NCBI GenBank assembly: GCA_963575745.1
Contig: CAUYUJ010015948.1
Span: 297,861-361,860, forward strand
Reading direction: 5' to 3'
From: Prorocentrum cordatum
Taxonomy: Eukaryota > Sar > Dinophyceae > Prorocentrales > Prorocentraceae
Length of the DNA stretch: 64,000 nucleotides
Shown here in pieces: positions 1 to 10,619 of the stretch. Under the pieces are notes generated by a model. It was not told where the DNA came from, did no database searches, and was given only the letters and a program-made list of their open reading frames with translations. The position numbers and the translations under genes are program-made. How positions within the stretch are numbered: position 1 is the stretch's first letter; every line of letters starts with the position of its first letter.

Positions 1-294
1 GGAGCCGGCGTGGTGGTGCTGGCCCCGCGCGAGGGGCGCCAAGCACCTCGGCATCGCCCCGCCCTGTCCCGTCGCGGCCCCCTCCGCGTCGACTCCGCGT
101 CGAAGCCGTGTCGGATCCGGGCCGGATCCGCGTCGAGTCCGCGCCAGATCCGCGTCGAGTCCGCCTCGAGCCCGCGTCGGGCACAAGAAGAAAAGCAAAG
201 TCTCGGGACAGGCGAGGCGCCCCGAAGCTGCAGCGTGACCTCGGGCGCCCACGCGAGGCATACCATCCCTTGAGCAGGGACCGATCGTCCGAGC
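1..294. other. GC-rich DNA with a degenerate cgcgtcgagtccg repeat
   Basis: The core 82-182 repeats ccgcgtcgagtccgcgccag-like units. No gene seen. Confidence 0.5.
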
Positions 295-376
295 AATCCG
301 ATATAGGCCCACCACGACATGTTCTTGAAATCAAGCAATGTTCTAAGAACCAAACCAATGTGCTTAGGACATAAAC
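295..376 (+). repeat. R9 left part, interrupted by R6
   Basis: aggcccaccacgacatgttc then aagcaatgttctaagaacc, aligning with 38125-38195. Confidence 0.65.
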
Positions 377-1783
377 CCGATACCTATACGACCAGCCTTC
401 GGGTGATAAGGAGGTTCGGGGGTGAGGAACCAACGTCTCACTCGATCGGTGTCACTATCGATCTCACTATTGATCTCACTATCGGTCTCGCTCGATCGAT
501 CTCACTCGATTGATCTGACAATCGATCTCACTCGATCTATTTCATTCGATCGATCTGACAATCGATCTGACTGTCGATCTCACAATCGGTCTCACTATCG
601 ATCCCACTAGCGATCTCACAATCGATCTCCCATTCGGTCTAACTATCAATCTCACTATCGATCTCACAATCGATCTCACAACCAACGTCATCATCATCAT
701 CATCACCATCATCATCAACATCATCGTCATCGACGTCGTCATCAACAGCATCATCATCAGCATCATCGGGACACCATCATCATCACCACATCACCATGAT
801 CCTCATCTCCACCATCATCATCATCACCGGGACACCATCATCGTCACCATCATCATCAGCATCATCATCATCGGGATACCATCATCATCATCATCATCAT
901 CATCGGAACACCACCATCAGCATCATTTCACCATCTTGATTATAGACAACATCATCATCATCATCATCTTCATCATCGGGAAACCATCATCATCATTAGC
1001 AACAGCATCATCAACATCATCATCATCGAAACACCATCATCATCGTCACCATCCTCATCATCACCATCATCATTATCAGCATCACCGGGACACCATCATC
1101 CTCATCATCAACATCAGCATCATCATCACCATCATTGGGCAACACTCATCAACATCATCATCTTCATTATCATCCGCATCATCAACATCATCATCAGCGG
1201 GGTACCATCACCGTCATCATCATCATTATCATCATCGGGGTACCATCATCATCTTCATCACCATCATCATCAACAGCATCATCATCAACTTCATCATCAT
1301 CATGATCATGATCGCGACTCCATCATCATCATTTTCATCATCATTATCAAATCATCTGATCATCATCAACAACATCACCATGATCATCAACATCGTCATC
1401 GGGGCACCATCATCATCATCGGCAACATCATCATCATCATCATCAACAGCATCATCATCAGGGCACCATCCTCATCACCTCATCACCATGGTCCTCATCA
1501 TCACCACCATCATCATCATCACCGGGACACCATCATCGTCACCATCATCATCAACATCATCATCATCAGGATACCATCATCATCATCGGAAAACCATCAT
1601 CAGCATCATCTGATCATCATCAACATCACCATGATCATCAACATCATCATCGGGGCACCATCATTATCATCAGCAACATCATCATCATCAACATCATCAT
1701 CATCAGGGCACCATCCTCATCACCACAATCGCCATCATCATCATCATCAACATCGTCAACATCATCATCATCATCATCATCAA

Positions 1784-1817
<34 letters not shown>

Positions 1818-1847
1818 GGGACGCCATCATCACCACCATCACCATCG

Positions 1848-1879
<32 letters not shown>

Positions 1880-1918
1880 GTCAACATCCTCAACCTCATC
1901 ATGATCATCATCATCAGC

Positions 1919-1968
<50 letters not shown>

Positions 1969-2250
1969 GATAATCATCATCGGGACACCGACGGGACACC
2001 GGCGGGACACCGGCGGGACACCGCGCGCCACCGGCCCCCGAAGGGGACACCGGCGGGACACCGCGGGGCACCGGTTGCCGGAACGGAGACTTTTGGTCCG
2101 GCCGTGCCTCAGCTACAGGAGACTTATTTCTCGCCCGCCCACGCAGCTTCGCCTCGCCCACACGTGCGGCACGTACGAACACGAAACCGAAACCGATTTC
2201 CCGGTAGGGGGGCTCTCCATTCAACTTCGATCTCACCCCCTCACCTCCGA
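377..2250 (+). mobile_element. R6: microsatellite-packed unit inserted in R9
   Basis: Begins cctatacgaccagccttcgg with gtgataaggagg, then a 20-bp-scale gatctcactatcgatctcac array (425-690), then more than 1.2 kb of (CAT)n with variants (690-1985), then a ggacaccggcg array (1985-2070). It ends with aacacgaaaccgaaaccgat and aacttcgatctcaccccctc. The ends share ggaggt..gggggtgag in inverted orientation. The same unit recurs reversed at 43430-44925. Confidence 0.75.
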
Positions 2251-2345
2251 TCTTAAAACAAGACAGTCTGAGCCAGAACTGTTCTGAGGACAGATCGCTT
2301 CCGAGAACAGTATTTGGCCAGGACGCCTCGCCACTGCTGAAATTT
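2251..2345 (+). repeat. R9 right part, interrupted by R6
   Basis: cttaaaacaagacagtctga, gaactgttctgaggacagat and ggccaggacgcctcgccact, aligning with 38200-38322. Confidence 0.65.
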
Positions 2346-2368
2346 CCCAGGACCCCTCGCGTCGCGAA

Positions 2369-2530
2369 AACCTCGAGGTTCGAACCTCGATGATCGAGGT
2401 TCGCACCTCGAGGTTCGAGGCATTTTGGCCTTTGAGGGCCCTCCTCGTAACCGCGGCTGGGCGCAGCTCGAAAGGCGGGTGCGCTTGGACCCCAGAAGGG
2501 CTCTGGGCGTCCATTATGAAAGGAGTTTGC
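2369..2530 (+). repeat. R11 repeat with cctcgaggttcgaacctcga palindromes
   Basis: Overlapping self-complementary gaggttcgaacctc motifs, then gaggcattttggcctttgag, gggccctcctcgtaaccgcg and gctgggcgcagctcg. It matches 42005-42195. Confidence 0.65.
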
Positions 2531-2544
2531 CTTCACGCGCCGTG

Positions 2545-2720
2545 GCAAAAAATCACGACGGACGGCTTCTTGCTATGTGCGGCCGCCAGGGGCCCTTGCC
2601 GGGCCTCGGGGCCGTCAAGCCACGGCCCGGGACGAAACGACAGACCGCGGGAAGGGGTCCAGGCCTCCGGGGGTCCACGTCATGAACAATCATGGACGCC
2701 AGGGGTCTGGTCCCTCTGGC
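2545..2720 (+). repeat. R4 lead segment only
   Basis: gcggccgccaggggcccttg, ggggtccaggcctccggggg and tccacgtcatgaa match 22975-23100. Confidence 0.6.
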
Positions 2721-2724
2721 GATA

Positions 2725-3468
2725 TACAAGAGCATCATTCCTCAAGAAAGGGTGGGTGGGCGGAGGGCTCCTCGGACGGCATCGGGAGCGTCTCGGCTCT
2801 TCGCAGGCTCGCGCGAAAAAACAGAGGCGTCTCAGCTCTGAGGAGGCTCACACGGAGATTCGGAAGCGTTTCCAGCAACGAGGAGGCTCGCGCGAAATAG
2901 AGGGCGACCATCGATGAGGGCAAAGGGGCCCCTCGGGAAGCATCGGAGGCGTCTCAGCTCTGAGGACTCTCACACGACAAAAAAAACTCGGGAGCTTCTG
3001 GGGGCCCCCGCCTTCCCGGAGGGTCACGACTTCGCCATGCAGTCTTTTTTGCGCCACGCCGACGTCCCGAACCTCTGTTGGATTGTTTGGGGCTTCGATG
3101 CTGGAAAATGCTGGAATGCGTTATCCGGGTAGGTCAACTACCATGTTGGGCGGAGGGGGTTGGGAGGGTGAAGGGTATGAACACTAGCATCCAGATGCAA
3201 TGAACGATACCTTCGGCCGCCTGCGAATAAGGATATCCTCACTTCTCCCAACCCCATCCACCCAACCCAATAACTGTCTTCCTGACTATCCGGATCGGCT
3301 TCAGAATATTCGATTCTATGCTCTGGACTGGAACATGCCTCATGGCGAACATTCTGAGTCAGCTTTCGAAGCCTCCAGCGCACGAACGAACACACAGTTT
3401 CCGCAATTTTTCGAGCTATCTTCAGGGGATCCCGAGGAGGACCTGGGGCAAGTCCGGGATCAGAATGC
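2725..3468. other. No gene; degenerate gcgtctcagctctgaggag repeats
   Basis: 2785-2975 holds three or four diverged units with agcgtctcggctctt and gaggctcacacg. The remainder is unassigned. Confidence 0.45.
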
Positions 3469-3917
3469 CACCCCTCCCAGGGGGTCCCAAAGCCCCAAAC
3501 CGAACAAAACAAACCAAGACTGAACCAACAGGCCCCAAGACGGTCCAAGAGGGCCCCGAATGGCCGAACTATCCGTCCAAGATGCCAAAGTCGCCTCCAG
3601 ACGGCCCGAAAGGTTTCTAAGACGCCCCGAGAGGCCTCCAAGACCACTCCCAAGAGGACCCCAAGAGGCACCAATCATTGATTTTCCAAGTTCTGGCACC
3701 CCTCCCAGGGGGTCCCAAAGCCCCAAACCTAACAAAACGAACCAAGACTGAACCAACAGGCCCCAAGACGGTCCAAGAGGGCCCTGAATGGCCGAACTAT
3801 CGGTCCAAGACGCCAAAGTAGCCTCCAGCAGGCCCAAAAGGTTTCTAAGACGCCCCGAGAGGCCTCCAAGACCACTCCCAAGAGGACCCCAAGAGGCACA
3901 AATCATTGATTTTCCAG
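3469..3917 (+). repeat. 228-bp tandem duplication related to R1
   Basis: cacccctcccagggggtccc starts at 3469 and 3697; each unit ends with aatcattgattttcc. Diverged R1-like sequence (ttcggcttcccggcgctcca, ccaagatggctccaagag) continues to about 4220. Confidence 0.8.
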
Positions 3918-4224
3918 TCTGTGGTTGACTTGAAGACTCTCGCCTCTTCGGCTTCCCGGCGCTCCAAGACGGCTCAAGAGGCCCCCAAGATGGCTCCAAG
4001 AGAGTGCCCAGACGGGGGACCCGAACGGACATTTGGAGCCCTCTGCCTGAGAGGCTAGGAAGCCCCCAAGACGCCCCGCAACCTCCAAGAGGCCCCCGCA
4101 AAGCCCCAAGACGCCCCCAGGAACCTCCCAACAGGCCTCCAAGAGGCTCCCAAGAAGCTCCAAAAACACCCCCCAGAAGCCACCGAGAGCGCCCCGAAGA
4201 GACCCCAAGAAGCATCCCTGATGA

Positions 4225-5118
4225 CTCTGACCCACGTCAGCATCATCATCGTCGTCGTCGTCTTCGTCGTCGTCGTTGAGGGTCGGCGGCGCCGGCCGTA
4301 AGGCATCTCCAATACACGTGTCGCAACCTGTCCAAACATCTTTCGCCACGGAAGAGTCAGGACGGCCTTTTTGACAGAGTATTGGGCAGTCTAGGCCAGC
4401 TCCAAATCCAAGGGCCACCCAAAAAGCTACACAATTGATGAAGGATCAATACTGGGAAAGAGTCGAGACCTCTGAGGCCTGATCCCAGGAGGCCAGGGGA
4501 GGGACCTTATATATGAGCGGCACCAAGACTTCTGAAGTTGCTATTTTTCAGCACGGGCGCCCAACTGACTCCTTTTCCATCGGGCCGATGCTTCACCCGA
4601 ATCACATTTTCTTGTTGTCCAGAAGCCCAGGAAATGCCCCCAGAGGCTGCAAGCGAGCACACTTTGTCCTGGAGACGACCAGTGTCTGGACGTGCCTCAG
4701 AGGCTAGCTACACGATTATCGGATTTTCGAATCTGTTGGTCAAACAAAGCTTTCCGCCAACTTCCGCCGGCCTTCTGCAGAATTCCGCTGGTGGAGCCGC
4801 CGCCCCCGTTTTGCTTTCGCCGCATTCCGCGGCCCTTCCGCCGCCCTCCGCCGCGGAAGACCGACGGCGAATCCCCACGTGCCTGAGCGGAGTGGGCTAT
4901 AGGGCCCTTGCCGACGACCAACGTGCGACTGGGGGTGGATGCATCCCTGCCCTAACTTTGCCCCTGATTGATCTTCGAACCTTGATCGTCCTCGCCCTCG
5001 ATCAGGAGATGCCGACTCCAGACGGAGGAAGTCCGGGCGGAAACCGAACACTCCGTGCGGAAAATCTGCGCACGGACCTGGCAACCTGTCAGGAGATGAG
5101 CCCTGGCGTGGTACCAGC
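4225..5118. other. Unassigned DNA
   Basis: A short CAT/CGT microsatellite at 4230-4278, then unique-looking sequence with no recognisable gene or repeat. Confidence 0.45.
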
Positions 5119-5284
5119 CTAGGGCTCCCAACTTCGCGCTTCGCGCTACGCGAAGCGCGAATAACTTCGCGCTCTCGCGCCGCCCCCCCAAAGGGAGAAT
5201 AGGAGGACGAGGAGGAGGGGGAGAAGGAACGAGGACCGCGAAGCGCGAAGCGCGAATAACTTCGCGCCCTCGAGGGAGCCCTTG
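5119..5284. mobile_element. R2 TIR element, copy 1
   Basis: Ends ctagggctccc and gggagcccttg. Two hairpin-prone blocks built from cttcgcgcttcgcgc and gcgaagcgcgaataacttcg flank a purine tract (gagaataggaggacgagg). Flanked by ccagc on both sides. Non-coding. Confidence 0.85.
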
Positions 5285-5659
5285 CCAGCCCACACGGACC
5301 TGCCCCGCACGGAGCTCCGACAACCCATCCGGAGAGGCCAGGAGTCTGCACGGCGTACGCACCTGCCCCGCAGGGGCCTCGCGTCCTCGACCGCCATCGC
5401 CTCGGCGGGCGCGCGCGGCGCTCCGAACGGGCCGCCGCCGCCCGCCGCCGCCCGCAAGATCCCCGCGGGCGGCCGGCGCGGTGGCGGGACGCCGCACGGC
5501 CTCTGACCGGGCCCGGCGCGCGAGCATCCCCGCCCGCGCCCGCAGCGCGTGGCGCCACCTGGCCGCGGGGAGGTCAGGAGCCAACCGCTGGGAGGTGTTC
5601 GTCGGAAGGATGAGAGAGGATGTTAAGCCCCACTGGGGGGCTATAATGCGCCGGAGTGG

Positions 5660-5742
5660 GCCTCGGATTATAAGCGGGATTAAGCCGGCTTAGGCGGGAT
5701 CGAACGGGATTAAACCGGATTAAGCGGGATTAAGCCGGATTT
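5660..5742. repeat. gcgggattaagcc minisatellite
   Basis: Variants of cgggattaagccggatta repeated about seven times. Its last gattt is the target duplication of the neighbouring R2. Confidence 0.75.
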
Positions 5743-5875
5743 CAAGGGCTCCCAACTTCGCGCCCTCGCGCCGCCCCCCCAAAGGGAGAATAGGAGGACG
5801 AGGAGGAGGGGGAGAAGGAACGAGGACCGCGAAGCGCGAAGCGCGAATAACTTCGCGCCCTCGAGGGAGCCCTTG
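5743..5875. mobile_element. R2 TIR element, copy 2 (short)
   Basis: Ends caagggctccc and gggagcccttg, perfect 11-bp inverted repeats. Flanked by gattt at 5738-5742 and 5876-5880. It lacks one of the left hairpin blocks. Confidence 0.88.
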
Positions 5876-5880
5876 GATTT

Positions 5881-8267
5881 CGGACCAGGGCAAAATCAGA
5901 ATTGGACCTCCCAGGAGTTGCCTCCGAAGGGAGAGGGTCGGCAGCGCAGGCCCTCTCGGCGCCGGGGGGCAGAGAGCACACAGCGGGGCGGTCTCTGAGC
6001 GCTGTCGCCGCCTGGCCAAGAGTCGGGCCCGTGCCTCTGCAGGAGGAGCACTCCTCAAACATGAGTGTGGAAATAATCGGGTGACGGCTGTTCGACTATT
6101 GTTGGCTATTCTTACACATGTGTTTGGGATATGCTCAATGTTTCGCCCAAGGTCCGCCCGTAGAAGGACGTGCCCGACCTAAGCCTGGCGCCCCCCCTCC
6201 CCCCTGCCAGGCCCAGGTGCCGCCAGGCCCAGGGAAAGACTCGGGAGGATGGAAGGCCGCTCCTGGGGGGGAGAGGTCAAGAAGACTCCAGGGGCCCAGG
6301 AACGATAGCATTCGCGACACGGGGTGGTGGTGTGGGAGCGTCCAGCGGTCAAAATCCAGGGTCGCCGCACACGACGTACCACCACATCCTCCACCCCCCT
6401 TCCTTCCTACCACCTCCTCCACCCCCCTTCCCTCTTCCTCCATCCCTCATGCATTGAAACAGCCCCCCGGGGGCAGAAGGAAGGAGGAGGGGAGGAGATA
6501 CGGGAGGTATGGGGAAAAGAGAAGGAGACGAATGAGAAGGACGCGCCCCGCAAGAACGAGGCATAGAAAAAACAGGGGGGAGAATGAGGAGGGATGAGGT
6601 GGAGGAGGACGTGGAAGAGGACGAGCTCAGTCCCTGTCCCTTCTTCGCCGCACTCTGGGGCCACTGGCTCGCATCGGCTGGGACCACAGAGTAGTCGGCA
6701 GGTTCGACCAGCTGGGACTCCTCCTCCTGCGGCGGCGACGGGCAAGAATGATGAAGGGGGGTGGGGGCAGGAGGGGAAGGGGGGGGGGGCCGAATGAGAG
6801 AGAGGAGGGATGGACTCGGGAGTGGGAGTTGCAATGGTTCTCGAGGGAACCTGAGCGGTTCTGGAAACAGGCTACACACAGAAGGACCTGGAAGGGTGGC
6901 AGGACCAGGGATGGAAAGGGGATGGGTGCGGAGGTGAGAGATGGAGAGGGGGGGGGGGACGGGGGGGGGACGATACGGAGGGAGCGGCAGAGGGCCGTAC
7001 ACGGGGAAACGAACGGGGGCGGGAGGCCATAGACTGGCACAACGACGGGAATCAGGCGGAGGGGGGAGGGAGAGGGGGGAGGGAGGAAGGGAAGGGAAGG
7101 CGGGAAGGGAAAGGGGAGCGGAAGCCGTTCACATCCTCGGGCTTGCCATCGCCGTGCCAGGCAGAAAGCCGCCGCAGAGGAGAAGTCGAGCTGGCCAGGC
7201 TCCATGTCCGAGGACATCTACTAGAGGAACACGGTCGCCGCCATGCTCTCGCCGCGGACGGGTGGATTCGCCGTGGTCGCCCGACCACTTGCATAGCACA
7301 CCCTCCTCCTCCTCCTCCTCCTCTTCCTCCTCCTCCTCCTCCTCCTCCTCCTCATCCTCATCCTCCGCCTCCTCCTCCTCCACCGCCTCACCCTCCTCCT
7401 CCTCCGCCTCCTCCTCCTCCTCCGCCTCCTCCTCCTCACTGCGGGAGAGAAGAGGAGTTGCGTCGGAGGTTGCTGGAGGTGCCCCTGTCCCAAGGTGCCC
7501 CCAGCCTTGCGCTCTAGGCTATCCCAGGGGCCATCTGGGCCTCGGGAGGGGTGCTCTGAAGGCCGTGGGGGCCTCCTTGGAGATCCTCTCGCAGGCGGCC
7601 TGGGGAGTCTCGGGGCCCTCTTGGACAGTCCCTGGCCGGCCTGCCGCACCTCGGCCTTCCGCGGATTGGATCTCCCGGCCGACTGGCGGGGAGGAGGGGC
7701 GGGAGGACGAGGGGAAACGCACCGAACAGACGCGGACCAGGAGGAGGGGGAGGGGAGAGCGGCCAGGGCGGCAAGCACGCACGCAAGGGCGGATCGGGGA
7801 GACGGGCGGGGGCACTTCTAGCAACACCCGCGTCGGGGACCAAGGGAGGAGGCCACCTCAAGACCTGGTGCCTCTGCAGCTGCCGTCGCCGAAGGCCGGA
7901 CCTGCAGCCTGCCTGTGGGAAAAATGAGGAGGCCGGCCGCGAGCCGCCCGACCAGCTCCCGCCGAGGGTCCGCCGCCGACTCCCGGCAGCCTGCTGCGCG
8001 GCGGCGGAGGAGGCGGTGGGCCAGCAGGCGACGGCGAACGCGCAGGCGGGAGCCCAAGGCCAGCCGGGCAAAGCAGGCGGGCGGGCAGGTGGCAGAAGGG
8101 GGCACAGCAAGGCGGGAGCAAGGGAGGAGGAGGCGAGGGAGAGGAGGAGGGACGACGGGAGACGGGGAGGGAGGGGAGGAGGCGAGGGGGCTTCGAGTAA
8201 ATAAGAGCAAGAGTTCCAGGACGTGGTCCAAGTGAAAGGAGGGAGGGAGGAGGAGGAGGGGGGAGAC
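5881..8267. other. Low-complexity purine/pyrimidine-biased DNA
   Basis: Purine-rich on the plus strand at 6470-6600, 6750-7130 and 8090-8260, with the CCT tract between. Long frames here are Pro/Ser/Gly/Arg-biased on both strands and not credible. Confidence 0.5.
7296..7440. repeat. (CCT)n tract
   Basis: CCT repeats with CAT and CCG variants. The poly-Ser and poly-Pro frames read through it are not genes. Confidence 0.85.
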
Positions 8268-9170
8268 GACAAGCTAGGTGCGCTCGCGTCATATCTGACC
8301 TTCTACCCCTCCCTCCTATATTTTGCCATCTTGGTTCGCCTTAAGTATGCGCAGGGCGTTGTTGTTAGCGTTTTCAGCTCGGCGACTTGGAAATCATGTG
8401 TTCGCGTTTTCAGGCGTTGTTTTAGTGTGCTCATCATGTTTGAAAGCGTTTGCAGCCTGAACGCGCTAAACCACACACAAATAATCGCACAACACACGGC
8501 CCTAAAAACGCAAACGCACTGTAGCGTGTGTTAGCGCTCCCATCCTGTCGAGAGCCCAGTGCAGGAACAGTGAACAAAAACGCCCAGGGCGATGTTAAGG
8601 CGAACCAGACTTATCGTGGCATAGATCCTTCTCTGTTCGCACAGTTGGATGTCGTGGTATGGCATAGCATTACATGGCATAGCATGGTATTGAAGATCAA
8701 CGCGTAGCATAACGTAGCATGGCGTGGCAACGCCCAAAACGGAGGGGGGGGGTCCGCGGCACAAGACATCGACGAATTGGCACCGAATGTGCAATCGCTT
8801 CCGATGGTTTCTTCGGGGGGCCTTTTTCTACATTTCGGAGCCTGGTTGGAAAGACCGAAAACCATGCCGTGGCATGGCGCTGGAAATAATGACGCCAGCG
8901 CTGCAGCGGGAGCACGATTCGGAACGAGCGGAAGCGCGGAAATGAGGCCAGCGCTGCGGCGGGAGCACGATTCGGGACGAGCGGGTGGCCCGAACATGAA
9001 GCCAGCACCTCAGCGAGAGCAACATTTTGAAACAAAGAGCCCAAGAATCCGGTGTAAGAAACATGTATGCGGAGGGGGGCCGGCCATTTCCCGGACGTCA
9101 CCAGGTGAGAGAGGAGAGTAGTAAGTAGTACTCCTATTGTGAAATTGTACAAGGGGGTGAGGGGGGACAC
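8268..9170 (+). repeat. R8 repeat, copy 1 (holds a TIR insertion)
   Basis: Begins acaagctaggtgcgctcgcg/tcatatctgac. Later blocks are gcatagatccttctctgttc, a tggcatagcat array, two 53-bp units of agcgctgcagcgggagcacg type (8895-9000), gcctcagcgagagcaacatt and gaggagagtagtaagtagta. Shared with 13528-14310. Confidence 0.75.
8332..8607. mobile_element. 276-bp TIR element inserted in R8
   Basis: Perfect 13-bp inverted repeats tggttcgccttaa (8332-8344) and ttaaggcgaacca (8595-8607). It is absent from the other R8 copy, where ccatccc-ttaccatggcgtagatcc reads through. Less GC-rich than its surroundings. No open frame of note. Confidence 0.78.
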
Positions 9171-9714
9171 GAGGAGGGAGGGGAGGAGGGAGGGGGGCGG
9201 GGGCCAGAACGAGAACGGAGGAGGCCACCCTGGGGCAGACTTCCTGCGTCGCTCTCCCCCCCTCTCGCCTCTCCTCGCCTCCCCCCTCCCCCCCCAAAAA
9301 AGGGCCCCCCCGCGCCCCTCGCAGGAAGGCACCAACCATACGCCAACGAGCAGCCCCCCCGGGTCCTGACTCTCCGGCCCCTCGGGGCTGCAGCACCGCG
9401 ACAAAAGAGGACCCCTCGGGGGCCTCCAAGATGCCCCAAAGATGCTCCTGCAAGTCCAGCAGGACGCCCAGTTCGCTGCAACAACCACGATTCACCAGCT
9501 AAAGACCCCTGACCCTTTGGGAGGGGACCCAAGCTAGAAAGGGGCCAAAAGAACACTAGGCATAGGAGGTCGGTTCTGCAGACGTATCAGACCAGACCGT
9601 CCAGAACGATGATCCCTAATGCGAAGCTGGGGACCTCAGTGAGGCCATGTCTTCACCGTGTTATTAAGGTTAAGGGTTCTTTTTGTGCTCGATGAACCAA
9701 AGGAACATTTCACG

Positions 9715-9880
9715 ATTTCCCCCGGGGCCGTAGGCGACCCGAGGAGGAGGAGGAGGATGAGGAAGAGGAGGAGGAGGAGGAAGAGGAGGAGGACGAGGAG
9801 GAGGACGAGGAGGAGGAGGAGGACGAGGAGGAGGAGGAGGAGGAGGGGTCGCCGAAGCCTTTCGGAGAAACCCCCAAAGA
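9715..9880 (+). repeat. R15 (GAG)n with conserved flanks
   Basis: cccccggggccgtaggcgac then (GAG)n, then gtcgccgaagcctttcggag and aaaccccc. The same flanks surround (CCT)n at 14640-14830 in reverse. Confidence 0.65.
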
Positions 9881-10024
9881 AAATACGACGGGTTCTGAAG
9901 AGCTTGCCATCTTCCGCCCTCGACAGGTCCAGCCCTTCGGGTCTCCCGATGCCCATCCAGAGACGGACCCCGGAGGTCCCAGGAATAGGGCCCCCAACCG
10001 ACCCTCTTCTGGCTCGACCTGGCC

Positions 10025-10185
10025 TTGGGTCGGGTATGCCCCCTTACAGGCGGATTTTGAACAAAAACTTGACATGGTCAACAAATATTCAAACATAGTT
10101 GCAAAAATAAATCAAAGCATAGTTCCTTGGTTATTGTCTACAATTGTTTGAATATTCTCCCGTAAGGGGACACCGCCCGACTTCA
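10025..10185. mobile_element. R3 TIR element, 161 bp, 8-bp TSD
   Basis: Starts ttgggtcgggtatgccccc and ends ggggacaccgcccgacttca, flanked by acctggcc at 10017-10024 and 10186-10193. The middle is AT-rich with aaatattcaaacatag and tttgaatattc. Confidence 0.85.
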
Positions 10186-10254
10186 ACCTGGCCGGTGGTC
10201 GCGCGCCCTGGCCGCCATCCCGAGACGGATCCGGCAGTGGTGGCGGGGAGGCCC

Positions 10255-10480
10255 GGCCGAGCTGGCAGATGGGGTCGGAGTATCGCGCCGCATCGGCGAT
10301 GCGTGGGTGATGTTCCAGCGATGCACCAGCGATGCATCGCCGAAGCATCGGCAATGCGTCGGCGACGTCGACGTGAAGTGAATCGGGTTCCGCATCGAGC
10401 CGCCTCGGCGACGCATCGGCGATGCGTCGCGATCCTCCGACCCTATCCACTCCGACCCCACTGGGAGGCCTGGATCACTG
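10255..10480 (+). repeat. R4 minisatellite without lead
   Basis: Repeated gcatcggcgatgcgt variants, then cgcgatcctccgaccctatc. Sits just right of the 10025 R3 copy. Confidence 0.65.
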
Positions 10481-10619
10481 GCTCGGCGCGTCACTTTTTC
10501 CTCGGCAGCGCTGGCGGTCGCAGGCGCGTCTGTCGACCTGGTGGGTCGCGCCGGGCACAGGGCACGCCGAGGATGGATGTTTTGACATCCACGGCCATGG
10601 ACCCCACTAAGTGGGGCAA

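Noticed and set aside
936-2287. Long plus-strand frames of His/Ile/Ser repeats
   Set aside because: They are readings of (CAT)n microsatellite inside R6; all frames stay open because of the repeat.
6941-7927. 328-codon plus-strand frame
   Set aside because: Gly/Arg/Ser-biased reading through purine-rich DNA and (CCT)n; no domain, and equally long frames lie on the other strand.
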